Shown piece after piece: positions 45,218 through 53,907 of a stretch of 64,000 bases of DNA. The stretch comes from Nemorincola sp044225795 (GTDB lineage Bacteria > Bacteroidota > Bacteroidia > Chitinophagales > Chitinophagaceae), in the NCBI GenBank assembly GCA_044225795.1, contig JBGAIF010000007.1:62001-126000 (forward strand), in the 5' to 3' direction. The translations under genes were made by a program, and so were the position numbers. Within the stretch, counting starts at the first letter, position 1. The number at the start of each line of letters is the position of its first letter. A model generated the notes under the pieces. It was given only the letters and a program-made list of their open reading frames with translations. It had not been told where the DNA came from and searched no databases.

Positions 45218-46087
45218 ATGTTCTACCTCACCATCACCATCCTCCTCAATGTTGTTATCTCAGCTATTTTCAAGCTATTCCCAAAGTTCCGGGTAGATGC
45301 GTTGCAGGCGCTGGTGGTCAATTATTGTGTATGCGTTATCACAGGTATTCTGTTTATTGGCCACAGTCCTTTTATAGCCACACACTTCCACAGCCATTGG
45401 CTACCCTGGGCTTTGCTTATGGGCACTGGCTTCATAACTGTCTTCAACCTCACTGCCTACACCATTAAGGTAGATGGTATTACCACAGCCATTATCGCCA
45501 ACAAATTATCTCTTGTCATTCCGGCTGTCGTATCACTGGTCCTGTACCACGAGCAGGCAGGCATCGGCAAGATCGCCGGTATCGTGCTGGCATTTCCTGC
45601 TGTATATCTCACCACTCGTGTCAGAACGGAAGAGAACCACTCGCAAAGCCTTTTATTACCATCCTTGCTCTTCATAGGTGGCGGTATTCTCGATTCGCTC
45701 GTCAAATATGTCCAGGTCACCTTTCTGCCCGACGATGAGGTACAGGCTGTCTATTCTATCTTCTGCTTTGCCACTGCTGCTACCCTGGGCATCATCGTGT
45801 TGACGGTTCTCATCCTGCTGAAGAAACAGAGGTTGCACTGGCGCAGCATCATTGCCGGTATTTGTCTTGGCATTCCCAACTACTTTTCCATATACTATCT
45901 CATCCGCCTGCTGAATGGCAACTTCCTGCAAAGCTCAGCAGCCATACCCGTGCTCAATATTTCCATACTTGTTGCATCTGCACTGGTGGCCATGATACTA
46001 TTCCGGGAGCGGGCTAATACACCCCGCATCATCGGATTGCTGTTGTCGGTAGTTGCTATACTGCTCATTGCATTTGGTGATAAATAA
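45218..46087 (+). CDS. EamA family transporter (DMT superfamily)
   Basis: A 289-aa protein with 10 hydrophobic helices in two homologous five-helix halves, the EamA pattern. The second half begins at about residue 150 (LLPSLLFIGGGILDSLVKYVQ). These proteins export or exchange metabolites; the substrate is unknown and position after ribD does not by itself show a riboflavin-related role. Confidence 0.85.
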   Translation: MFYLTITILLNVVISAIFKLFPKFRVDALQALVVNYCVCVITGILFIGHSPFIATHFHSHWLPWALLMGTGFITVFNLTAYTIKVDGITTAIIANKLSLVIPAVVSLVLYHEQAGIGKIAGIVLAFPAVYLTTRVRTEENHSQSLLLPSLLFIGGGILDSLVKYVQVTFLPDDEVQAVYSIFCFATAATLGIIVLTVLILLKKQRLHWRSIIAGICLGIPNYFSIYYLIRLLNGNFLQSSAAIPVLNISILVASALVAMILFRERANTPRIIGLLLSVVAILLIAFGDK

Positions 46088-46115
46088 GATAAAGCAGACC
46101 TTCGCCCCCCCGTTC

Positions 46116-46721
46116 ATGAGCGATATCAACAAATACACAACCATTACCGCTCCCTCCACAGGCGATTTCCGCGACCGTGGCAGTAAATTCCTGTCCTATG
46201 CCTATCCGGTTACTACTCCCGAAGATGTAAAGAAACACCTGCTGATCCTCAAAAAGGAACATCCCAAGGCTGTACATCATTGTTATGCCTACCGCATAGG
46301 CACCGATGGCACACAATACCGCGCCAATGATGACGGCGAACCATCAGGCAGTGCCGGGAAACCTATACTGGGACAGATAGACAGCCTGGGGCTTACCAAT
46401 GTACTGGTAGTGGTTGTACGCTACTTTGGCGGAACACTGCTGGGCGTACCCGGCCTCATCAATGCTTACAAAACAGCCACACAACTCGCGCTGGAACAGG
46501 CGCCCACCACACAAAAGTGGATAGAACAGCAATACGGGATATCCTTCGATTACCCGGTGATGGGCGAGGTTCTTTATCTGATCAAACAAGCCGAGGCCAC
46601 TATATACAAGCAAGATCTTCAGCTATTCTGTGTCATTCAGGTCGGTATCCCTAAACACCATTGTGAACAGTATGTGCAGAAACTTTCGGAAATTCGTGGA
46701 GTAACGGTAAAACCTATTTAA
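46116..46721 (+). CDS. YigZ/IMPACT family protein
   Basis: A 201-aa protein with an N-terminal UPF0029/IMPACT domain: DRGSKFLSYAYPVTTPEDVK, AVHHCYAYRIG, NDDGEPSGSAGKPIL and VVVRYFGGTLLGVPGLINAYK, the family core. A shorter C-terminal DUF1949-like domain follows. I start at the ATG at 46116 (MSDINKYTTI), after the EamA stop; an upstream in-frame start would overlap EamA. The function is unknown; related proteins act in translation control. It is followed 9 bases later by queG. Confidence 0.9.
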   Translation: MSDINKYTTITAPSTGDFRDRGSKFLSYAYPVTTPEDVKKHLLILKKEHPKAVHHCYAYRIGTDGTQYRANDDGEPSGSAGKPILGQIDSLGLTNVLVVVVRYFGGTLLGVPGLINAYKTATQLALEQAPTTQKWIEQQYGISFDYPVMGEVLYLIKQAEATIYKQDLQLFCVIQVGIPKHHCEQYVQKLSEIRGVTVKPI

Positions 46722-46730
46722 CAAAGGGCA

Positions 46731-47660
46731 TTGTCAGTTATTGAACGAAATACGCAACTCATAAAGGCAGAGGCCGCCCGCCTCGGTTTTATGTCGTGTG
46801 GTATCGCCAGGGCAGAGTATCTTGAGGACGATGCTGCCCGGCTGGAGCAATGGCTGAACAAGGGATATCACGGAGGCATGGGATACATGGAGAACCACTT
46901 CGATCTCCGTGTAGATCCTCGTAAACTGGTGCCGGGTGCGCGGTCCGTCATTACGCTGCTGATCAATTACTTCCCCTCTGCCATACAACATCCTGATGCT
47001 CCTAAAGTGGCTAAATATGCTTACGGTACAGATTATCACTTTGTGATAAGAGATAAACTCAACACACTGCTGCAATACATAAATGACAATATCGGACAGG
47101 TATCCGGACGTGGCTTTGTGGATAGTGCGCCGGTACTGGAGCGTAGCTGGGCAGTACGCAGCGGATTGGGATGGGTGGGTAAGAATGGTAACTTGTTGTC
47201 AAAGAATGCAGGTTCATTCTTCTTCATCGCCACCCTCATCACTGATCTCGATCTCGTTACAGATGCTCCGTTCACAACAGACCATTGCGGCACGTGCACC
47301 CGTTGTATTGATGCCTGCCCCACACAAGCCATTGTTTCGCCAACACAAATAGACGGAAGTAAATGTATCTCTTATCTCACCATTGAACTGAAAGACGCGC
47401 TGATCGCACCTGAGTTTCACGACAAGATGCAGGGATGGCTCTTTGGCTGCGACATCTGCCAGGATGTATGCCCGTGGAACAGGTTCTCCAAACCTAACAG
47501 CGAATCAAACTTCATCCCGATTCCTGAGATCCTTAACCTTTCGCTCAACCAGTGGGAAGCTATGTCTGAAGACACCTTCAACAGCACTTTTAAGAATTCA
47601 CCGTTAAGGCGTACCAAATGGAAAGGAATTCAGCGTAATATCATCGCCATAAAGGCTTAA
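46731..47660 (+). CDS. queG: Epoxyqueuosine reductase
   Basis: A 309-aa cobalamin-dependent enzyme that reduces epoxyqueuosine to queuosine in tRNA. Two [4Fe-4S] clusters are bound by CGTCTRCIDAC (186-196) and CDICQDVCP (240-248), and VDSAPVLERSWAVRSGLG (130-147) holds the catalytic Asp. The start is TTG at 46731 (MSVIERNTQLIKAEAARLGF), supported by AAAGGG 7 bases upstream. The use of B12 links this cell to the cobalamin import operon at 59-64 kb. Confidence 0.94.
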   Translation: MSVIERNTQLIKAEAARLGFMSCGIARAEYLEDDAARLEQWLNKGYHGGMGYMENHFDLRVDPRKLVPGARSVITLLINYFPSAIQHPDAPKVAKYAYGTDYHFVIRDKLNTLLQYINDNIGQVSGRGFVDSAPVLERSWAVRSGLGWVGKNGNLLSKNAGSFFFIATLITDLDLVTDAPFTTDHCGTCTRCIDACPTQAIVSPTQIDGSKCISYLTIELKDALIAPEFHDKMQGWLFGCDICQDVCPWNRFSKPNSESNFIPIPEILNLSLNQWEAMSEDTFNSTFKNSPLRRTKWKGIQRNIIAIKA

Positions 47661-47670
47661 ATTCCTTCCC

Positions 47671-47729
47671 CACATTTATCACATTAGTCACATTCACCAC
47701 ATTATCATATTACCAGATTGTCACATCGG
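47671..47729. repeat. Degenerate 8-9-bp tandem repeat (CACATT units)
   Basis: Seven units follow each other: CACATTTAT, CACATTAGT, CACATTCAC, CACATTAT, CATATTAC, CAGATTGT, CACATCGG. They fill most of the intergenic space between queG and the aminotransferase and stop 5 bases before its promoter box. Confidence 0.7.
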
Positions 47730-47734
47730 GGGAG

Positions 47735-47742
47735 TATCTTTG
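47735..47742 (+). promoter_or_regulatory. -7 promoter box TATCTTTG before the aminotransferase
   Basis: TATCTTTG is followed by CAAC and then the ATG at 47747, so the transcript should be leaderless or nearly so. The arrangement TAYCTTTGCARC-ATG is the same as at 143-157. Confidence 0.6.
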
Positions 47743-47746
47743 CAAC

Positions 47747-48937
47747 ATGCCGGTAATATCACATCGTGGCGCGCAAATGCCGCCTTCCCCGATACGCAAA
47801 CTAGTTCCCTACGCTGACGGAGCTAAGAAAAGAGGTACTAAGGTTTATCACCTCAACATAGGTCAACCAGACATTGAGACCCCGCAGTCTATACTGGATG
47901 CTGTACGCCACACCAATATGAAGGTGCTCGAATACAGCCCCAGCCCGGGATTCGAGTCATATCGTAAGAAGCTGGTAGAATACTACAAGCGCAATGACGT
48001 TCATGTTACTGCCGGCCAGATCATTGTTACCTGTGGTGGTTCCGAGGCTATCCTCTTTGCCATTATGAGTTGCCTCGACCCGGGCGATGAGATCATTATC
48101 CCCGAGCCGTTCTATGCTAACTACAATGGCTTCTCTACCAGTTCCGGGGTGAAAGTAGTACCGATCCCTTCTCATATTGAGGATGGGTTTGCCCTGCCTT
48201 CGATCGAAAGCTTTGAGAAAGCGGTAACGCCACACACCAAGGCCATTATGATCTGCAACCCAAACAACCCTACAGGCTACCTGTACAGTGCGGAGGAGTT
48301 GAACACACTTAAAGAAATTTGCCTCAAGCACGACCTGTTCCTCTTCAGTGACGAAGCATACAGGGAATTCTGCTACGATGGCCGCAAACATATCTCCGCA
48401 TTATCCCTCGAAGGCCTTGAGGACCATGCCATACTGCTTGATACGATCTCCAAGCGCTACAGCGCTTGCGGTGGCCGTATAGGCGCCTTCGTTACCCGCA
48501 ACCAGGAAGTACTGGACGCTGCTATGAAATTCGCGCAGGCGCGTCTTAGCCCGCCGTCATTCGCGCAGATACTCGGCGAGGCCGCAGTAGATCTGCCGGC
48601 GGACTACTTCGATGAAGTACATGCAGAATACAATGCCCGCCGCGACCTGCTGGTAAAACGCCTTAAGGCAATACCGGGCGTACAATGCCCGTTGCCGGGC
48701 GGCGCTTTCTATGCTATGGCACAACTGCCCGTTGCCGACAGCGAGAAATTCTGCCAGTGGCTGCTTGAAGACTTCTCGCATAATGGCGCTACCGTGATGA
48801 TGGCTCCTGCTGCAGGCTTCTACGCTACTCCCGGCAAGGGCAAGAATGAAGTTCGTCTTGCCTATGTGCTGAATACAGAAGACATCAACGCCGCTATGGA
48901 CTGCCTTGAGGCAGCACTGAAGGTTTATAAGAACTAA
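47747..48937 (+). CDS. Pyridoxal phosphate-dependent aminotransferase (fold type I)
   Basis: A 396-aa class I/II aminotransferase. YHLNIGQPDIETPQ at the start, VTCGGSEAILFAIMSCL, CNPNNPTGYLYS, FSDEAYREFCYDG (PLP-binding Asp and Tyr) and ISKRYSACGGRIGAF with the Schiff-base Lys (about 242) are all present. The C-terminal MMAPAAGFYATPGKGKNEVRLAYVLN holds the carboxylate-binding Arg. It resembles aspartate aminotransferases; exact substrate is not clear. Confidence 0.93.
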   Translation: MPVISHRGAQMPPSPIRKLVPYADGAKKRGTKVYHLNIGQPDIETPQSILDAVRHTNMKVLEYSPSPGFESYRKKLVEYYKRNDVHVTAGQIIVTCGGSEAILFAIMSCLDPGDEIIIPEPFYANYNGFSTSSGVKVVPIPSHIEDGFALPSIESFEKAVTPHTKAIMICNPNNPTGYLYSAEELNTLKEICLKHDLFLFSDEAYREFCYDGRKHISALSLEGLEDHAILLDTISKRYSACGGRIGAFVTRNQEVLDAAMKFAQARLSPPSFAQILGEAAVDLPADYFDEVHAEYNARRDLLVKRLKAIPGVQCPLPGGAFYAMAQLPVADSEKFCQWLLEDFSHNGATVMMAPAAGFYATPGKGKNEVRLAYVLNTEDINAAMDCLEAALKVYKN

Positions 48938-48963
48938 GTTGTACAACAACCCGCTTACGCCTC

Positions 48964-50619
48964 ATGCTGCAGAAGTTAGTCATAAAGAACTACGCGATCA
49001 TCGACAACCTGGTGATAGAGCCCGACGCGCAACTGAATACCGTGACGGGTGAAACAGGCGCGGGTAAGAGCATCATACTGGGTGCGTTGTCGCTGATATT
49101 GGGAGAACGTGCCGACACCTCCGTACTCATCAACAAAGATGATAAGTCGGTGGTGGAGGGCTACTTTGATGTGAGCACCAATGAACTCTTCAAAAAAACC
49201 CTCGCCGATGCCGAGCTCGACTATGAGCCGCAATGTATCATCCGCAGGGAAATAGCCACCAGCGGCAAGTCGCGGGCATTTGTGAATGATACGCCGGTGA
49301 CACTCGGCGTGCTCAACAAGCTTACTTCCCTGCTCGTTGACCTTCACCAGCAATTCGACCACCTGGCGCTTGAAGATGATAACTTCCAGATGGGCGCGCT
49401 CGATGCAGTAGGTAATACCATAGCAATAGCTGAGGACTACAGGCAACTATACTTCAAACATAAGAAGGTCAGCCAGCAACTGAACGGCCACCGCGAACGA
49501 CGTGCTCAGTGGCAGAAGGAGGCCGATTACAAACAATTCCTGCTGGACGAGCTGACACAGGCCGCTTTCAAGGACAATGAAATAGAACATGCCGAGCAAC
49601 AGCTTAAAGCCATGAGCCATGCCGGGCATATTATAAGTGTGCTGCAGGCAGGCAGGCAACTGCTTGAAGAAGGCGACCAGCCGCTACTGAATGAGCTACG
49701 CAGGTATGCTCACCAGTTGCAAGGCATAGCCGAACTGATGCCCGAACTAAAGCCGGTTACCGAGCGCCTTAATTCTGCATGGGCAGAGCTGAAGGACATA
49801 GCTTCAGAATTATCTGCCGAGGAGGATAAGGTATCCCTGGACCCTTCGGTGATGGAAGAGCTGCAGCAGCGTGTGGACCTGGGCTACAAACTGCTCAAGA
49901 AGCACGCCATGAAGACCACTGCCGAACTGTTGCAATGGCAGCAGAGGCTCAATGACGAACTAAAGGCCACCCATGACCTCAACGACACTATAGAACGCCT
50001 GGCCGAAGAAGAGGGAGCGCTATACAAAGAGCTCATTGCTAAGGCAGAAGCACTGTCCGCAGAGCGTAAGAAGGTAGTGGCCCCATTCACGGATAAGATC
50101 AACGAACTGCTGACACTTGTGGGCATGCCCAATGCACGCTTCAAAGTGCAGATGGATAAAACCCAGCCCACCATCCACGGCACAGACCAGGTACACTTTA
50201 TGCTGGATGCCAACAAGAGCGGACAGTTCCAGTTGCTGCAGAAGGCCGCATCGGGTGGTGAGATGAGCCGTATCATGCTGTGCATCAAGTCGCTTACTGC
50301 CAAGGCGCTGCACCTGCCGACACTCATCTTTGATGAGGTGGACACCGGTATATCCGGCGAGGCGGCGAGGCAGGTAGCTATCCTGCTCAGAGACCTGTCG
50401 CAATACCACCAGGTGCTGTGCATCACGCACCAACCGCAGATAGCCGCCAAAGGATCCCGACACTTCTATGTATATAAAGAGGCGGATAAAAATGAACGCC
50501 TGTCCACAAGAGTGCGTCTACTGCAACAGGAAGAACGAGTACTGGCCATAGCCCGAATGATAGGCGGCGAGCAACCCAGCGAGGCCGCGATCAATAATGC
50601 AAAGGAGCTTGTTGCTTAG
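48964..50619 (+). CDS. recN: DNA repair protein RecN
   Basis: A 551-aa SMC-like ATPase that acts in double-strand break repair. Walker A GETGAGKS at 29-36, a long coiled-coil middle (about 155-360), the signature region SGGEMSRIMLCIKSL and Walker B LIFDEVDTGISGEAA are in order. It is 26 bases after the aminotransferase gene, and its TAG overlaps the TTA stop of the convergent gene by 4 bases. Confidence 0.95.
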   Translation: MLQKLVIKNYAIIDNLVIEPDAQLNTVTGETGAGKSIILGALSLILGERADTSVLINKDDKSVVEGYFDVSTNELFKKTLADAELDYEPQCIIRREIATSGKSRAFVNDTPVTLGVLNKLTSLLVDLHQQFDHLALEDDNFQMGALDAVGNTIAIAEDYRQLYFKHKKVSQQLNGHRERRAQWQKEADYKQFLLDELTQAAFKDNEIEHAEQQLKAMSHAGHIISVLQAGRQLLEEGDQPLLNELRRYAHQLQGIAELMPELKPVTERLNSAWAELKDIASELSAEEDKVSLDPSVMEELQQRVDLGYKLLKKHAMKTTAELLQWQQRLNDELKATHDLNDTIERLAEEEGALYKELIAKAEALSAERKKVVAPFTDKINELLTLVGMPNARFKVQMDKTQPTIHGTDQVHFMLDANKSGQFQLLQKAASGGEMSRIMLCIKSLTAKALHLPTLIFDEVDTGISGEAARQVAILLRDLSQYHQVLCITHQPQIAAKGSRHFYVYKEADKNERLSTRVRLLQQEERVLAIARMIGGEQPSEAAINNAKELVA

Positions 50620-51104
50620 CGCAACAGCTTATCCAGCTTGGTGCCTATTTTCTTTACAGGGTAAGACATCCAGTCACTGCCATCGGTCTTGTAGAACAAA
50701 GTATTCTTAACTTCAGGTGTGAGGCTGGCAGGTTGAGGAAATTTGCCACTGATCATCGGCGTCACCATCAGGGTATCGCCTTTGTGTATCTGCTCGCATG
50801 GCACGTCCTCTACATTATAGTCATTCTGCTTACTGATAAGAATGTGTGCTTTATCAATACTACAGGCTTTCCAGTCGCCATCACCGCGCCAGAAGAAAAC
50901 AGACGGACACTTATCGCCGAGCCATTTGATCACAAAATGAGTATCGGTGGTGATAGTGGCATTGGGAATTCCCGGAATGATACGCTGCGTGTAGGCTTCC
51001 TGCAACTCGAACATTGCTTTCTGCTTCTTAGCATGTTTTTTCGCTTCGCCGGTCAACGGGGCCGCGATCAATAATGTGACAAGTAATCCCAGATAAAGTT
51101 TCAT
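50616..51104 (-). CDS. Hypothetical exported protein
   Basis: A 162-aa protein with a signal peptide (LYLGLLVTLLIAAPLTGEA) and a short basic run (KKHAKKQK) just after it. The mature part has WLGDKCPSVFFWRGDGDW and three Cys in total. I recognise no domain. It is 36 bases downstream of lepA on the same strand and may be co-transcribed with it. Confidence 0.65.
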   Translation of the reverse strand: MKLYLGLLVTLLIAAPLTGEAKKHAKKQKAMFELQEAYTQRIIPGIPNATITTDTHFVIKWLGDKCPSVFFWRGDGDWKACSIDKAHILISKQNDYNVEDVPCEQIHKGDTLMVTPMISGKFPQPASLTPEVKNTLFYKTDGSDWMSYPVKKIGTKLDKLLR

Positions 51105-51140
51105 ATGGTCTGTATTATGTCGGTACTTGTTATAAAAAAA

Positions 51141-52934
51141 TCACTCCAGTTTCAATACTGCAAGGAATGCTTCCTGCGGCACATCCACGCTGCCTATCTG
51201 GCGCATGCGCTTCTTACCTTCCTTCTGCTTCTCCAGCAGCTTACGCTTACGACTGATGTCTCCACCATAACACTTGGCGGTCACATCCTTACGCATGGCG
51301 GAGATGGTCTCACGGGCAATGATCTTGGCGCCGATAGCAGCCTGTATAGCTATCACGAACTGTTGCTTTGGCAACAGGTCCTTCAGCTTGGCGCATAGTT
51401 TACGGCCAAAGTCTTCCGCACGGCTGCGGTGTATCAACGCACTCAGCGCATCCACCTGGTCGCCATTGAGGAGAATGTCCATCTTCACGATATCACTGTC
51501 GCGATAGTCGAGCGGGTGGTAGTCAAACGATGCATAACCACGTGTACATGACTTCAGCTTGTCGTAGAAGTCGAATACGATCTCGGCCAGCGGCATTTCA
51601 AATATCAGTTCCACACGCGTAGGTGTGAGGTAATGCTGGTTGATGAGCAGACCACGCTTACCGAGGCACAGGCTCATGATGTTGCCGATATAATCAGGCA
51701 GGGTAATGATCTGCGCACGGATGAATGGCTCTTCGATACGGTCTATAAAGTTTGGCGCCGGCATTTCGCTCGGGTTATTCACCGTCAGCAACTTTGTCTT
51801 CTCACGGGTAGTATATGCGCGGAAACCCACGTTCGGCACCGTAGTGATCACCGTCTGGTTGAACTCGCGCTCCAGGCGCTCCTGGATGATCTCCATGTGC
51901 AGCATACCCAGGAAGCCGCAACGGAAACCAAAGCCCAGCGCCTGCGATGTCTCCGGCTCGAAGGTAAGCGAAGCATCATTGAGCTGCAGTTTTTCCATAC
52001 AGTCGCGCAGGTCCTCAAAGTCATCAGTACTTACGGGGTAGATACCCGCAAATACCATCGGCTTCACTTCCTGGAACCCCTTTATGCTTTCCTGCGTCGG
52101 ATTGGCAAGGGTGGTGATCGTATCGCCCACCTTCACCTCCTTCGCATTCTTAATACCGGTGATGATGTAACCCACATCTCCGGCGGCAACTTCCTGCTTA
52201 GGCGTGAGCGTAAGTTTCATGATGCCTACTTCATCGGCAGTATATTCTGTATCGGTATGTATGAACCGTATCTTATCATTCTTCTTCAGCGTACCATTGA
52301 CCACACGGAAATACGCGATGATACCCCGGAAAGAGTTGAACACACTGTCGAATATCACCGCCTGCAGCGGAGCCGCAGGGTCGCCCTTGGGCGCCGGGAT
52401 ACGGGCTATTACAGCGGCGAGTATCTCTTCAATACCTATACCGCTCTTGCCGCTGGCCAGCACAATATCTTCGGGTTTGCAGCCTATCAGGTCCACGATC
52501 TGGTCGGTGACCTCGGGGATCATGGCGCCGTCCATGTCTATCTTGTTGATGACCGGGATGATCTCGAGATCATTCTCCAGCGCCAGGTACAGGTTGCTGA
52601 TGGTCTGCGCCTGTATGCCCTGGCTGGCATCTACCAGCAGCAGCGCACCCTCGCATGCCGCCAGCGCGCGGCTCACTTCGTAACTGAAATCTACGTGGCC
52701 GGGGGTATCAATGAGGTTCAGTATATATTTCTTCCCCATGTACTCATAGTCCATCTGTATAGCATGGCTCTTGATGGTGATACCCTTCTCACGCTCCAGG
52801 TCCATATCATCGAGCACCTGTGCCTGCATATCCCTGTGAGATATGGTCTTGGTAAACTCCAGCAGGCGGTCGGCCAGCGTGCTCTTGCCGTGGTCGATGT
52901 GGGCAATGATACAGAAATTACGAATGTTTTGCAT
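51141..52934 (-). CDS. lepA: Elongation factor 4 (LepA)
   Basis: A 597-aa translational GTPase that back-translocates or remodels ribosomes, peripheral to the membrane. AHIDHGKSTLADR (11-23, G1), DTPGHVDFSYEV (G3), NKIDMDGA (G4), and the LepA-specific C-terminal domain with DVTAKCYGGDISRKRKLLEKQ are all present at normal length. A TACCTTTG box lies upstream at 52951-52958. Confidence 0.96.
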   Translation of the reverse strand: MQNIRNFCIIAHIDHGKSTLADRLLEFTKTISHRDMQAQVLDDMDLEREKGITIKSHAIQMDYEYMGKKYILNLIDTPGHVDFSYEVSRALAACEGALLLVDASQGIQAQTISNLYLALENDLEIIPVINKIDMDGAMIPEVTDQIVDLIGCKPEDIVLASGKSGIGIEEILAAVIARIPAPKGDPAAPLQAVIFDSVFNSFRGIIAYFRVVNGTLKKNDKIRFIHTDTEYTADEVGIMKLTLTPKQEVAAGDVGYIITGIKNAKEVKVGDTITTLANPTQESIKGFQEVKPMVFAGIYPVSTDDFEDLRDCMEKLQLNDASLTFEPETSQALGFGFRCGFLGMLHMEIIQERLEREFNQTVITTVPNVGFRAYTTREKTKLLTVNNPSEMPAPNFIDRIEEPFIRAQIITLPDYIGNIMSLCLGKRGLLINQHYLTPTRVELIFEMPLAEIVFDFYDKLKSCTRGYASFDYHPLDYRDSDIVKMDILLNGDQVDALSALIHRSRAEDFGRKLCAKLKDLLPKQQFVIAIQAAIGAKIIARETISAMRKDVTAKCYGGDISRKRKLLEKQKEGKKRMRQIGSVDVPQEAFLAVLKLE

Positions 52935-52950
52935 ATATATTAAAGAGGGG

Positions 52951-52958
52951 CAAAGGTA
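52951..52958 (-). promoter_or_regulatory. -7 promoter box TACCTTTG before lepA
   Basis: On the minus strand TACCTTTG matches the consensus and ends 16 bases before the ATG at 52934. Confidence 0.6.
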
Positions 52959-53079
52959 CGCATTTAATGTGCAAATGCGGCAATATCGTTATGTGAAAAT
53001 TGGGGGTGTTCCGGCTTTATGGAGCCCGTCACAAGTGTGTTCTGTTCGGCGATGTTACCATAGCAAGCGAGCGGAGTGC

Positions 53080-53664
53080 CTAATGATCGGGGCAGGTGCA
53101 TAAAAAATGAAAATTGCCGGCAGACAACAGCCTGTAATTGCCGAACATATTATTGTCCATCATCACTGCCGAGCAGGAACCCGTGACCTCGTATATCCTT
53201 ACCGGCACATCGTTCACAGTATCTGACCGTATGTAGGTGATATCGGCAATGTTGACATAATATGCCTTGTTGGCTGTGTCTATAGAAGCCCAGGAATCAG
53301 TGGCAGAAACATTATCTTCATAAGATACCTGCATCCTGATACCGGTATCGTTAAAATAAATGGTCCTGCCGATCAATGCCATAACATGGGAATCCCTGAT
53401 GGTGTCCACATGCTTCCAGTGAAACAAAAGCCCTACATAGGGATAATCGTCGAGGGCGGCGGCACCCTGCAGCCCGCCAAACTCATTGGTATATTGATAG
53501 ACATACTGGGGCAGGTTGGAATTGAAATTGTATTGGGTGGCATTAAAAGCAAACTTAAAGTAATAGGGGTGCACATCGGTACCAGGCTTGGGGGTTTCCT
53601 TCTTCTTTTTGCAAGCTACCGTAGCCAATACAGCCAACAGGCATAGTGATATTATTCTTTTCAT
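53080..53664 (-). CDS. Lipoprotein, paralogue of 53908-54498
   Basis: A 194-aa lipoprotein (lipobox VATVAC, Cys18, then KKKKETPKPG). The mature part starts HPYYFKFAFNATQYNFNSNLPQ and contains IYFNDTGIRMQVSYEDN, SWASIDTANKAYYVNI and RIYEVTGSCSAVM, which match the neighbour at 53908-54498 block by block. They are therefore tandem duplicates; no known domain is recognised. Its upstream space contains the palindrome cluster at 53752-53882. Confidence 0.8.
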   Translation of the reverse strand: MKRIISLCLLAVLATVACKKKKETPKPGTDVHPYYFKFAFNATQYNFNSNLPQYVYQYTNEFGGLQGAAALDDYPYVGLLFHWKHVDTIRDSHVMALIGRTIYFNDTGIRMQVSYEDNVSATDSWASIDTANKAYYVNIADITYIRSDTVNDVPVRIYEVTGSCSAVMMDNNMFGNYRLLSAGNFHFLCTCPDH

Positions 53665-53718
53665 AGGACTAACATGCTCCGGATATATAACGCACCCGGC
53701 CTATCTGTACGTATGTGC

Positions 53719-53736
53719 TCCCGACAGCTATCGGGA
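53719..53736. repeat. Palindrome TCCCGACAGCTATCGGGA
   Basis: An 18-bp near-perfect palindrome with one mismatched pair. It is followed on the plus strand by TTATTTT, so it could also act as a weak terminator. It lies just upstream of the palindrome cluster. Confidence 0.55.
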
Positions 53737-53751
53737 TTATTTTCACAACTC

Positions 53752-53882
53752 AAGTGTGCAATTTCGCACTTAATTGGCTGATAATCAATAAAACAGTGTG
53801 CAAAAATAATTGCACACTGCGCAAAGTGCGCAATTAGTGTGACAAACGGCCAGCCCGGCTATTATGTGCCGCAATTAGTGTG
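53752..53882. repeat. Cluster of AGTGTGCAATT-type palindromes and direct repeats
   Basis: Contains AAGTGTG-CAATTT-CGCACTT (53752-53771, one mismatch), CAGTGTGCAA-AAATAA-TTGCACACTG (53794-53819, perfect 10-bp arms), TGCGCA-AAG-TGCGCA around 53818-53832, and two direct copies of GCAATTAGTGTG (53830-53841 and 53871-53882). It fills the spacer between the two paralogous lipoprotein genes. Confidence 0.65.
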
Positions 53883-53907
53883 CCACATTTGCCGTATCCC
53901 ATTGCTA

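Noticed and set aside
51633..52943. 436-codon plus-strand frame opposite lepA
   Set aside because: Long antisense frame caused by codon bias of lepA; the lepA protein is fully conserved on the other strand.
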